NCBI GenBank assembly: GCA_902782985.1
Contig: CACZPC010000232.1
Coordinates: forward strand, 1-15,188
Direction of reading: 5' to 3'
DNA from: Oscillospiraceae bacterium
GTDB lineage: Bacteria; Bacillota; Clostridia; Saccharofermentanales; Saccharofermentanaceae
Length of the DNA stretch: 15,188 bases
Below the pieces are notes generated by a model, which did not search any database, was not told the origin of the DNA, and was given only the letters and a program-made list of their open reading frames with translations. The position numbers and the translations under genes are program-made. This document shows positions 1 through 7,135 of the stretch, in pieces (the first letter of the stretch is position 1; every line of letters starts with the position of its first letter).

Positions 1-813
1 GTGTGCACCGACCTCCTTACGGAAGCAGGGAGAATATGAAGTAAGAGTCTGAGGAAGCTGATCCTCGTCTGTTATGGTATTGATGAACTTACCGATCATG
101 GAGTGCTCGGATGTACCGATAAGGTAGAGATCCTCGCCCTCGATCTTATACATCATGTTCTCCATCTCGGAAAAGCTCATAACGCCTGTAACAACGGAGC
201 TTCTGATCATAAAAGGAGGGATGTAGTATGTGAATCCGCGATCGATCATGAAGTCTCTTGCATAAGAGAGGATAGCGGAATGAAGTCTTGCGATGTCGCC
301 TCTCAAGTAGTAGAAGCCGTTACCGCTGGTATCTCTGGCGGGATCGAGTTCGATACCGTTCAAGTTCTCCATGATATCGACATGGTAGGGAATCTCAAAA
401 TCGGGAACAAAAGGTTCACCGAACTTCTCGATCTCCACATTCTCGGAATCATCCTTACCGATCGGTACTGAAGGATCGATGATATTGGGGATTATCCTCA
501 TGATCTTATCGATCTTCTCGGAAAGTTCGGTCTCCTTAGCCGTAAGCGCCTCGAGCTCCTCGGCCATATCAGTTACCTGCTTCTTGGTAGCCTCGGCTTC
601 TTCCTTCTTGCCCTGAGCCATAAGAGCACCGATCTGCTTACTTATCTTATTGCGCTGAGACCTTAAGTACTCGGCTCTTGTCTTGCTCTCTCTGAATTCC
701 TTGTCGAGTTCTATTACCTCGTCTACAAGGGGAAGCTTCTCATCCTGGAACTTCTTCTTTATATTCTCCTTGACCGCATCGGGATCCGTTCTCAAAAACT
801 TAATGTCGATCAT
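1..813 (-). CDS. serS: Serine--tRNA ligase, N-terminal 271 residues (runs off left edge)
   Basis: Class II aminoacyl-tRNA synthetase that charges tRNA-Ser with serine in the cytoplasm. The ATG at 813 follows a strong GGAGGG site (821-826) by 7 bases. Residues 1-110 are charged and helical, as expected for the long antiparallel coiled-coil arm that grips the tRNA-Ser variable arm. The catalytic part begins near residue 130. IPPFMI (198-203) fits motif 1, TSE (234-236) fits the serine-recognition TXE loop, and CFRKEVGAH (263-271) is motif 2 with Arg265 and Glu267. The window ends inside motif 2, so motif 3 lies outside. The loop reads GTSEHSMIG, unlike the TAEVPL form of E. coli-type enzymes, so this is a divergent SerRS branch. 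The gene lies 44 bp downstream of the DUF4015-type gene on the same strand. That leader is too short for a T-box. Confidence 0.96.
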   Translation of the reverse strand, partial: MIDIKFLRTDPDAVKENIKKKFQDEKLPLVDEVIELDKEFRESKTRAEYLRSQRNKISKQIGALMAQGKKEEAEATKKQVTDMAEELEALTAKETELSEKIDKIMRIIPNIIDPSVPIGKDDSENVEIEKFGEPFVPDFEIPYHVDIMENLNGIELDPARDTSGNGFYYLRGDIARLHSAILSYARDFMIDRGFTYYIPPFMIRSSVVTGVMSFSEMENMMYKIEGEDLYLIGTSEHSMIGKFINTITDEDQLPQTLTSYSPCFRKEVGAH

Positions 814-857
814 TTTATTTCCCTCCAAATAATATAACTTTCATATTGTATCACCAA

Positions 858-2231
858 TCAGTCGTTGTTGCCCCCATAATTTCCTTCGGGATATTCGACC
901 GAGGCATTCCAAAGTATCCATTCGCTAAGCCCCGCATCCTGAAGAGCCCTGATCTGATCATTTATCGCATCGTAGTCATAGACCATATAATTACCCTCGC
1001 CGAGATAAGAAGCTGTAAAGGCCTGAAGATAAGGTCTTACCGTACAGTAGCCCGGCTGATCGTGGTAGCGGCTTCCGATGAGGAGCGCATTGAGCATAAT
1101 GTCATACGGATCGAGGTCGGGAGCATCGAATGTCATACCGTTCATCTGCGTGCCCAAAGCATAGTGGGACGGGTAGATCATGGGGCAGAGGGAATCGATG
1201 CCGGTAAATCCGACTGTTTCCCAGTCCTGTCCTAAGATATCACCGTCAAGGGAACTTGTGACGGCGATACCGAATATATCAGCCGACACGGGAATTCCGA
1301 GAGTGTCCTGAATGCTGATCCTGGCAGTCTGAAGAAATCTGTTGATGGCAGCAGACTTGTCGGGTACCTGTCCGTCCGCTCCGAAGTACGGAGCATTGCC
1401 GGAAGTCGTATTTCCCGTCGGGAATCTTACATAGTCGAACTGTATCTCGTCTACTCCCATGGAGACGGCTTCTTCTGCGAGTTCTATCAGGTATTCCCAG
1501 TTTCTCTGATCATACGGGTTGGCGAAAGCCTCGCTTCCCTCAGTAGAGAAGTACAGGGGATTTCCCGCGCTGTCGCAGATCGCTCTGTCGGGGTAAGTAG
1601 CGGCAAGCCGAGGGTCCTTAAAACAAACAATACGTCCGATGACATAGATCCCGTTGTCGTGACATGTCTGACATACATCCTCAAGATCGTAGTAGTTATA
1701 AAGATAACCGATCTCCTGCGCGGTCTCATTCGAAGTATTGTAATAGATACCCTCGGCTTCCTTAAGGTCTATGACAAAAGCATTGATCTCCGAGTTATTG
1801 GCGAGATCAATACACTGCTCGAGATTTACGACCTTATTAAGATAAAGTCCGTGTACGTCGAAATGCTCATATGGGATGGGATCTTCCGCGGAAGCGAGTT
1901 CCCCCCAGAAAGCGTCGGAAAGCGGATCTGCCGGGAGCTGCTCCGTCACAGTAAACGGAACGGTGGGAGTCGGGGTGGCAAGTGTTCCTATAGTAGTAGA
2001 AGGAGCCGTTACGGCAGAGGTATTAAGTACGAAGATGGGAGTATTACCGTCGCTTTGCGCGATCTTGCCGATTATTCCGCCGACAAGGATAAGGCCGAGG
2101 ACCATTGCTCCCGAAAGAAGTATTACGAATGTCCTTCGAAGACCGATAAGCCTGTCCTGTTCCTTGGGCGATCTCTTTTTCTGGCTCTTCTTATATTCAT
2201 CTAAATCATACTTTTTATTGTCGTTGATCAT
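858..2231 (-). CDS. Membrane-anchored putative glycoside hydrolase, DUF4015-type TIM barrel
   Basis: 457 residues. The N-terminus is charged and cytoplasmic (1-33), followed by one membrane helix (about 34-56), a Thr/Pro-rich linker (about 70-100) and a large outer domain. That domain matches the DUF4015 putative glycosyl hydrolase family: HGLYLNK (127-133), VIDLKEAEG (153-161) and QFDYVRFP (264-271) are typical barrel-strand motifs of it. Substrate is unknown; cell-surface or dietary polysaccharide hydrolysis is inferred from family and topology only. Acidic residues that could be catalytic include Asp155, Glu158, Glu262 and Asp266. The ATG at 2231 is the only reasonable start: an in-frame stop lies just upstream and the next Met is inside the membrane helix. 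No Shine-Dalgarno is visible, and a TATAAT sits 6 bases before the ATG. Probably co-transcribed with serS. Confidence 0.85.
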   Translation of the reverse strand: MINDNKKYDLDEYKKSQKKRSPKEQDRLIGLRRTFVILLSGAMVLGLILVGGIIGKIAQSDGNTPIFVLNTSAVTAPSTTIGTLATPTPTVPFTVTEQLPADPLSDAFWGELASAEDPIPYEHFDVHGLYLNKVVNLEQCIDLANNSEINAFVIDLKEAEGIYYNTSNETAQEIGYLYNYYDLEDVCQTCHDNGIYVIGRIVCFKDPRLAATYPDRAICDSAGNPLYFSTEGSEAFANPYDQRNWEYLIELAEEAVSMGVDEIQFDYVRFPTGNTTSGNAPYFGADGQVPDKSAAINRFLQTARISIQDTLGIPVSADIFGIAVTSSLDGDILGQDWETVGFTGIDSLCPMIYPSHYALGTQMNGMTFDAPDLDPYDIMLNALLIGSRYHDQPGYCTVRPYLQAFTASYLGEGNYMVYDYDAINDQIRALQDAGLSEWILWNASVEYPEGNYGGNND

Positions 2232-2237
2232 AGATGC

Positions 2238-2243
2238 ATTATA
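2238..2243 (-). promoter_or_regulatory. Possible -10 box for the DUF4015-type gene
   Basis: On the minus strand a perfect TATAAT ends 6 bases before the ATG at 2231. Transcription would start at or next to the first base of the start codon. No good -35 is seen at 17-18 bp (TTTCGC at 17), and no Shine-Dalgarno precedes the ATG. Either the message is leaderless or the real promoter is further upstream. Confidence 0.4.
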
Positions 2244-2273
2244 TAAGGTTATTTATTAAAGCGAAAGCGGAAA

Positions 2274-2303
2274 TTGAACATAAACCTTTTCGTGTGATAA
2301 AAT
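2274..2303 (+). promoter_or_regulatory. Putative sigma-A promoter of the Nudix-yigZ-protease operon
   Basis: TTGAAC (2274-2279) and TAAAAT (2298-2303) are separated by 18 bp. The -10 is preceded by TGA, giving an extended -10 (TGnTAAAAT). The predicted transcript start near 2310 leaves a leader of about 40 bases before the ATG at 2353. The -10 is a 5/6 match and the -35 a 4/6 match to consensus. Confidence 0.5.
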
Positions 2304-2326
2304 CAAAACATAATAAATAAGATCAT

Positions 2327-2338
2327 ATCGATATCGAT
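2327..2338. other. 12-bp perfect palindrome in the leader of the Nudix gene
   Basis: ATCGATATCGAT is self-complementary and lies downstream of the putative promoter, immediately before the ribosome-binding site of the gene at 2353. It could be a dimeric repressor operator, but a palindrome of simple ATCG repeats may also arise by chance. Confidence 0.3.
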
Positions 2339-2352
2339 GAAGGTGAGTCCGT

Positions 2353-2766
2353 ATGATAGTCAGAGATTGTGCAGGCGGTATAGTTTTCTGCGGCGATAAG
2401 GTTTTGATGATACTGAATGATAAGCATGAATGGTCCTTTCCCAAGGGCGTTGTTCGCGCAGGTCAAAAGCTTACGGAAGTTGCCGTTAAGAGGATCAAAG
2501 CCGAGGCCGGTGTCGATTCGAAGATAATAGCACCCTGCGGCAAGACCAAGTATGAATTCTTCTCGGTCACAAGGCGTAAGCCCGTGCATAATAACGTATC
2601 CTGGTTTGTAATGAAAGCCGAGAGCGATCACGTGGAACCTTCCTTGTCCGAAGGTTTTATCGATGCGGGTTTCTTTACTATCGAAGAGGCACTTGAGACT
2701 ATAACATACAGCCAGGATAAGTCACTTCTCATGATGGCTTATCAGAGATATAAGGAGCTCGCTTGA
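2353..2766 (+). CDS. Nudix-fold protein with a degenerate Nudix box
   Basis: 137 residues, the usual size of a single-domain Nudix protein. The start has AAGGTGAG upstream. The N-terminal strands (DCAGGIVFCGDKVLMI, 5-20) and WSFPKG (27-32) are the typical entry into the Nudix box. The box itself (32-54) departs from G-x5-E-x7-REUxEExGU: position 38 is Gln instead of Glu, 46-47 is Lys-Arg instead of Arg-Glu, and 50 is Ala instead of Glu. Only Glu51, Gly32 and Gly53 are kept. Normal members hydrolyse nucleoside diphosphates linked to another group, using Mg2+ held by these glutamates. This one is therefore likely inactive or altered in metal use. It is first in a plus-strand operon and its stop overlaps the TTG start of the next gene by 4 bp. 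Confidence 0.88.
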   Translation: MIVRDCAGGIVFCGDKVLMILNDKHEWSFPKGVVRAGQKLTEVAVKRIKAEAGVDSKIIAPCGKTKYEFFSVTRRKPVHNNVSWFVMKAESDHVEPSLSEGFIDAGFFTIEEALETITYSQDKSLLMMAYQRYKELA

Positions 2767-3401
2767 CGGACGACAGGATTGTAACGCTGTCGGGATACGG
2801 CGAGTCACGTATTGAGATCAAGCAGTCTGTCTTTATCGGGCAGGCAATGCCGGTCCGTACCGCCGAGGAGGCGGAGGCTTTCATTTCGTCAGTAAGAAAG
2901 AAATATCCCGATGCCAGACATACCTGTTATGCCTGGAAGATCGATACACTTACTCATATGCAGAAGATAAGTGATGACGGTGAGCCTTCGGGTACAGCGG
3001 GGCTGCCTATCCTTAATGTGATCGAAAGGTCTGAACTGACTGATATTGCCGTGGCCGTCACCCGGTATTTCGGCGGCATCCTTCTCGGTAAGGGTGGTCT
3101 TGTAAGAGCATATACGGACGCGGCGGTTTCTGCCGTGGATGCATCAGGTAAGGTGGAAGTGAAAGCCGGTAAGGCGTTTTCTGTAAGACTCGGATATGAT
3201 CTGTCGGATAAGGTCATGCGCGAGATAGGCCTTAAAGGATGGGCTGTCGAAGATACGGAATACGGGGCCGATGTCAGATTTACGGTGGTCTGCACCAAGG
3301 CGGATCAGGAGGTCATGGCTGCTACTCTGACTGATATTACATCGGGAAGAGCTCAGATAGAAAAGATCGGAGAACGTGAGATACGTTTGCCGCTGATCTG
3401 A
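2763..3401 (+). CDS. yigZ: YigZ/IMPACT family protein (UPF0029)
   Basis: 212 residues, the usual family length. Start is TTG at 2763 in a TTGA overlap with the upstream stop, with AAGGAG about 5 bases before it, which indicates translational coupling. Diagnostic motifs are ARHTCYAWKI (51-60), DDGEPSGTAGLPIL (71-84) and VTRYFGGILLGKGGL (99-113), the conserved core of the IMPACT N-terminal-type domain. A C-terminal ferredoxin-like DUF1949-type domain probably covers about 140-205. Bacterial members have no firmly established reaction. The eukaryotic relative IMPACT acts in translational stress signalling through GCN1, but that does not transfer directly. The protein is cytoplasmic. Confidence 0.93.
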   Translation: MTDDRIVTLSGYGESRIEIKQSVFIGQAMPVRTAEEAEAFISSVRKKYPDARHTCYAWKIDTLTHMQKISDDGEPSGTAGLPILNVIERSELTDIAVAVTRYFGGILLGKGGLVRAYTDAAVSAVDASGKVEVKAGKAFSVRLGYDLSDKVMREIGLKGWAVEDTEYGADVRFTVVCTKADQEVMAATLTDITSGRAQIEKIGEREIRLPLI

Positions 3402-3464
3402 CTCAAATCGGCAGTACGAGCCTTACTTTATAGTAGTATTATCCGTAGTTAAGAGGTGATTTAA

Positions 3465-4646
3465 ATGTCAGAAGGTAATAAGAACAAGAATCCCAATACC
3501 ATGATAGTCGCGTTAGCATGTGCACTTATACTGGTATTGGGCTTTTCGGCAATGCAAACGCTTTATATCTTTGCTCTGACTACCGGTAAAAAGGGCAATA
3601 TGACCTATACGAGCGGTATTACCGATCCCGATGAGAAGCAGGAGGAGAAGACCGAGCCTGCGGACCATCCTTTCGCCGATCCGAATTTCTCTTTGGAGGA
3701 AGCTGCAAGTATATATGATCCGGACAAGCAGACACTCAGCACAGTAGAGATTGCAGAGCGCGTCGGACCGGCTACCGTCTCCGTATATATTTACGGCGAG
3801 GAGAACGGCACGTCGGTACCAATATCATCCGGATCCGGATTTATCATAAGCGAAGAAGGATATATCGTCACCAATGCACATGTTGTCGAGACCGTATTGG
3901 AAGATGATTCTAAGTCTGTGATGGTAAATGTTCCGGGATATGACGATATGATCCCCGCGGATGTCGTCGGCTCTGATGAACCTACGGATATAGCGGTAGT
4001 AAAGCTTCGCGAGGAACATGCTTATAATTCCGTTATCCTGGGTGATTCCGATATGCTTCAGGTCGGAGAGATCGCAGTGGCTATCGGTAATCCCCTTGGC
4101 ACGCTTGAAGGTACCGTTACGGTAGGCGTTATATCCGCGACGGGAAGAGAGATGAACAGCAAGGGATATCTGATGGAGCTTATCCAGACCGATGCGTCGA
4201 TCAATGAAGGAAACAGCGGCGGTCCGCTTATCAATTCATTCGGCGAAGTCGTAGGTGTCACCAATGCCAAGATGGGTTCGGCGGAAGGTCTTGGATTTGC
4301 CATTCCCATAACTCCGATCAAGAGTGTTATAGAATCACTGATCAATTACGGCTATGTTACCGATCGTCCTTATCTCGGTATTACCGTAACGACCATATCC
4401 GAGGGCGATTATAACGGTGCCGTACCCGGTGTATACATAGCCGAACTTGATGACGGAGGTCCCGGAGAGGAAGCAGGTCTTAAGGTCGCAGATCTTATTA
4501 TTTCGATGGATGGAGTTGCAATTAGCAGATCGAATGATATTATTGGAGTGCGGGACTCTCACAGCGTCGGTGACGTGATAACGGTTGTCGTATCAAGAGA
4601 CGGTGAAGAGATGTCATTTGATCTTACGATAGGAGACGGGACTTGA
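3465..4646 (+). CDS. HtrA/DegP-like membrane-anchored serine protease (S1C) with PDZ domain
   Basis: 393 residues in the Gram-positive HtrA arrangement: short cytoplasmic tail, one membrane helix (about 13-38), acidic linker (about 50-90), trypsin-like domain (about 95-295), then one PDZ domain (about 300-390). The triad is complete: His139 in TNAHVV, Asp175 in DEPTDIAVVKL and Ser251 in NEGNSGGPL. GLGFAIP (275-281) follows as usual. The role is degradation and quality control of misfolded proteins outside the membrane, often induced by envelope stress. The start ATG has AGAGGTGA before it. A 63-bp gap separates it from yigZ with no convincing promoter or terminator, so read-through from the Nudix promoter is likely. 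The gene is intact. Confidence 0.95.
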   Translation: MSEGNKNKNPNTMIVALACALILVLGFSAMQTLYIFALTTGKKGNMTYTSGITDPDEKQEEKTEPADHPFADPNFSLEEAASIYDPDKQTLSTVEIAERVGPATVSVYIYGEENGTSVPISSGSGFIISEEGYIVTNAHVVETVLEDDSKSVMVNVPGYDDMIPADVVGSDEPTDIAVVKLREEHAYNSVILGDSDMLQVGEIAVAIGNPLGTLEGTVTVGVISATGREMNSKGYLMELIQTDASINEGNSGGPLINSFGEVVGVTNAKMGSAEGLGFAIPITPIKSVIESLINYGYVTDRPYLGITVTTISEGDYNGAVPGVYIAELDDGGPGEEAGLKVADLIISMDGVAISRSNDIIGVRDSHSVGDVITVVVSRDGEEMSFDLTIGDGT

Positions 4647-4649
4647 TCT

Positions 4650-4760
4650 ATGAGACAGAATAAGAAATCAATGGCGACAAAAGTAATAGCTACGATACTT
4701 ATCGTATCCATGGTCCTTACTTTCATTTCCGTTATAGTCCTGATAATGGCAGGGATCTGA
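4650..4760 (+). CDS. 36-residue single-helix membrane protein
   Basis: A short open frame begins 3 bases after the protease stop and encodes 36 residues. A basic N-terminus (MRQNKKSMATK) is followed by a hydrophobic segment (about 12-35; begins VIATILIVSMV) that fills the rest. This is the layout of the tiny basic-tail/one-helix proteins of Firmicutes such as Prli42 or DUF4044; I cannot assign it to either. AGGAG lies at 4631-4635, about 14 bases upstream, longer than usual, so translation may depend on re-initiation after the protease stop. Its TGA directly abuts the stop of the convergent phosphatase gene. A role assisting or modulating the protease or envelope stress is inference from position only. 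Confidence 0.65.
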   Translation: MRQNKKSMATKVIATILIVSMVLTFISVIVLIMAGI

Positions 4761-5330
4761 TCAGAGATCTATTTCATATAGAGTCGTCTGTGCAATGGGA
4801 CTGTTGTCTCTCAGCTCAGACAGGCTGTTTCCCGAGGCGGCACAGAGCATTCCCTGTACCAGTATCATATGTGAAACAAGAAGAACGGTACCGTCGTATC
4901 GTTCTTTTATTTTGTCCAGAAGGAGAACTGATCTGTCGTATATGTCTTTAAATGTCTCGCCGCCGTCGACGGGAACATACATATCGGGGCGTTTCTTGAA
5001 ATATCCGTACATTTCGGGAAATGAGGATATCGCATCGGCGCATCTCATTCCTTCCCATGATCCCAGATCCATCTCTATGAGCAGTGGTTCTATGTCGATC
5101 TTATAATCAAACCCCGAATTCTTCCTGATCAGGTGCGCAGTGTGAAGCGCTCTGGGCATCGGACTTACGAGGCAATGATCTATCAGGATGCGGTCATCTG
5201 CTATCTTCCTGCCGAGATCTGAGGCTCCCTTTATTCCGTTATCCGTGAGGGGAGAATTCTTCCGCCCCTGCATACGGCCCTCACTGTTCCATACTGTTTC
5301 CCCGTGGCGGGTCAGAAGGATCCTCGTCAC
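4761..5330 (-). CDS. Histidine phosphatase family protein (phosphoglycerate-mutase-like)
   Basis: 189 residues, typical for a small cytoplasmic histidine phosphatase. The catalytic signature is present: LLTRHGET (5-12) with His9 as phospho-acceptor, Arg60 in SPMPRA, Glu86 in EMDLGSWEG as probable general acid, and His154 in LVSHMILVQG. Such enzymes remove phosphate from sugars, nucleotides or cofactor intermediates; substrate cannot be told from sequence. A true glycolytic mutase is less likely because those are longer. Start is GTG at 5330 in a GTGA overlap with the upstream gene, with a modest AGGA site. It is last in the three-gene minus-strand operon. Confidence 0.92.
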   Translation of the reverse strand: MTRILLTRHGETVWNSEGRMQGRKNSPLTDNGIKGASDLGRKIADDRILIDHCLVSPMPRALHTAHLIRKNSGFDYKIDIEPLLIEMDLGSWEGMRCADAISSFPEMYGYFKKRPDMYVPVDGGETFKDIYDRSVLLLDKIKERYDGTVLLVSHMILVQGMLCAASGNSLSELRDNSPIAQTTLYEIDL

Positions 5331-7135
5331 GGTACATCCTGAATGGCATCAAGGCCGGACTGTACGAATTCGTAGGAATATTCTGATTCCATCTCGGTAA
5401 GGAATGCCTGATAGTTTCTCATTCTTATGAAACTGTTGACTCTGTCGTACCACTCTGGGTTACCGGAGATATTTACCATATAGATGATATAATACCCGTC
5501 ATCTGTCTCGAGGAAGGCTTTATCGCCGGCAGCTCTCTCATCGGAGAAGATCCATGTGTTCAACACCTCGTCATACTTGCCCGGATATGTATCCGCGCTG
5601 TGGATGACTTCCACATTTCCGCTTAAGATCTCGTCTGTATAGTGATTCTCGACTGACTGCATATCACCCTCGCCCTCGATCTGGTCATAGATCTCCTGAG
5701 CAAGTGACTGAGCCTCTGATACGGAATAGCCTGTTCCGTCACCGGTATCGGATACATTGATATGAACGATCCTGACATCACGAAGAGGGACGGACTGACG
5801 GTCTCTTGATACAAAGCAGAGGATTATGGGGAATCCGTCGGTATCGTAGAAGATGGTGGCGTCACCGGGTGTTCTCTCAACGTCGAAAAGCCAGTCTCTG
5901 AAATCATTATGTGTAAAGTCCGAATATCTGGCATCATTTACGAGTGTCGAGTCGGTCTGTGCAAGTCTTTCTGCGGCCTCTCCCGAGAAGAAAGCGGCAG
6001 CTTCGGTCTCGAAGTTGGCGGGATCGTGTCCCATATTCTCGATTATCTGCTCGGCATGACGGACTGCCGTCTGCACGAAAGCATCATCTCTCTGCTCATA
6101 TGTCATTCGGAGGATCTTATAGTCGACGACATCATATGCATTTCGGTTATCCTCGTAAGCCGCATTAGCCTGCTCCTCCGTAGCCTGCAGTTCCTCGAGC
6201 TTGGCACCTGATGCATAGTCTTCGGTGAAGTATTTCTTGGCAAGAGTATTAACTACTACCTGCTCGCTTACCTGATTTCCGAATACGCCTCTGATATATG
6301 TATCAAGCGGCACATTAAGTTCTTCGGCTTTGCCTGAGAGCCAGTCGACATATGCTCTGGCCAGAGTATAGTGCTGCTCGGAGATGTCATAACCGTGAGC
6401 TTTTGCATCGTCATAGAGGATCTGTGTAGTCTGCATTTCGGATGCAGTCAGATTGAGAAAATAATCTCTCTGGGTCGCATAGTTGGGATCTTCAGAAGGG
6501 GATGCGAGCATCGCGGGGGTGTCGGACGCAAAGATATCGACACCGTTATCGATCAGTATGTAGTGATACATAAAGCTGAATTCCGCGCTGTCGACGGGGA
6601 CGCCGTTGATCAGAAGAGGACTTTGAAGCTTTTCCTTGATCCCGGCTTCGTAGAAGAGGGATATGGCTGCGACCGCGATAACTGCGATGACGGCAAATAT
6701 AACAAATGTCATTCCCTTGCGCTTCTTGCCTGAGGTCTCTTCTTCGGATCTGCTGCGCGAAGAAGCAGTGCTCTTGCCGGATATGTCGAGCTTTATGGGA
6801 GCAACGTCATTCTTTTTCTTTTCTTTTTCCTTCTTGGCCTTAGGAGTCTTTTTCCTGACTGCCGACTCCTCACCCGTCAGAAGGTCCGGATCGATCTGCT
6901 CGAGATCCGACAGGACCTGATGCTTCTCGTCGTCCGTCTTAGTTCCGGGATCGAAGAATTCCTCGCCGGGAACAAGAGCTTCCTCGGTTATTACGGGAGA
7001 CTCGACTTCCGGTGACTCCTCAACGGTGACACCGATATCCTGAGGCTCATTCTCTACGGACTCCGCCGGTGTTACCGCAGAGCCGGTGTCGATCTCGGGT
7101 GTCCTTATCTTATTTTTGTTGTCTCTCTTCTTCAA
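5327..7135 (-). CDS. Membrane-anchored parvulin/PrsA-like foldase with a long charged cytoplasmic tail
   Basis: 602 residues. The first 140 are low-complexity and cytoplasmic: acidic to about 92, then lysine-rich (94-109). One membrane helix follows (about 142-163). The outer part begins with a SurA/PrsA-like helical region (about 170-330). Two parvulin-like segments follow, about 335-443 and 452-555. The second aligns by eye with a PpiC rotamase domain: RIVHINV resembles the first strand with His458 at the first conserved His, but the usual GYHII near the end is GYYII (547-551), so the second His is Tyr. It may chaperone without strong isomerase activity. Start is TTG at 7135 behind a strong GGAGG (8-base spacing), overlapping the lipid kinase stop (TTGA). 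It has an N-terminal helix anchor rather than the lipoprotein anchor of classical PrsA. Confidence 0.78.
   Translation of the reverse strand: MKKRDNKNKIRTPEIDTGSAVTPAESVENEPQDIGVTVEESPEVESPVITEEALVPGEEFFDPGTKTDDEKHQVLSDLEQIDPDLLTGEESAVRKKTPKAKKEKEKKKNDVAPIKLDISGKSTASSRSRSEEETSGKKRKGMTFVIFAVIAVIAVAAISLFYEAGIKEKLQSPLLINGVPVDSAEFSFMYHYILIDNGVDIFASDTPAMLASPSEDPNYATQRDYFLNLTASEMQTTQILYDDAKAHGYDISEQHYTLARAYVDWLSGKAEELNVPLDTYIRGVFGNQVSEQVVVNTLAKKYFTEDYASGAKLEELQATEEQANAAYEDNRNAYDVVDYKILRMTYEQRDDAFVQTAVRHAEQIIENMGHDPANFETEAAAFFSGEAAERLAQTDSTLVNDARYSDFTHNDFRDWLFDVERTPGDATIFYDTDGFPIILCFVSRDRQSVPLRDVRIVHINVSDTGDGTGYSVSEAQSLAQEIYDQIEGEGDMQSVENHYTDEILSGNVEVIHSADTYPGKYDEVLNTWIFSDERAAGDKAFLETDDGYYIIYMVNISGNPEWYDRVNSFIRMRNYQAFLTEMESEYSYEFVQSGLDAIQDVP

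Noticed and set aside
103..471. Plus-strand open frame of 122 codons opposite serS
   Set aside because: The minus strand here encodes unambiguous SerRS motifs; the plus translation has no family features.
814..857. T-box or separate promoter in front of serS
   Set aside because: The gap is 44 bp, too short for a T-box; a weak TTGGTG/TATTAT pair would place the transcript start inside the ribosome-binding site.
846..2259. Plus-strand open frames opposite the DUF4015-type gene
   Set aside because: They are shadows of a well-supported minus-strand gene, with low-complexity translations and no motifs.
3388..3413. Inverted repeat TGCC...GGCA at the end of yigZ as a terminator
   Set aside because: The stem is short with a bulge, includes the yigZ stop, and no T-run follows it.
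3421..3464. Promoter before the HtrA-like protease (TATAGT, TATTAT)
   Set aside because: Two -10-like words occur, but neither has a credible -35 at 16-18 bp and no extended -10 is present.
4745..4785. Bidirectional terminator at the convergent junction
   Set aside because: Only short stems (TCTGATCAGA; TCTAT/ATAGA) are seen, without GC-rich pairing or T-runs; not strong enough to call.
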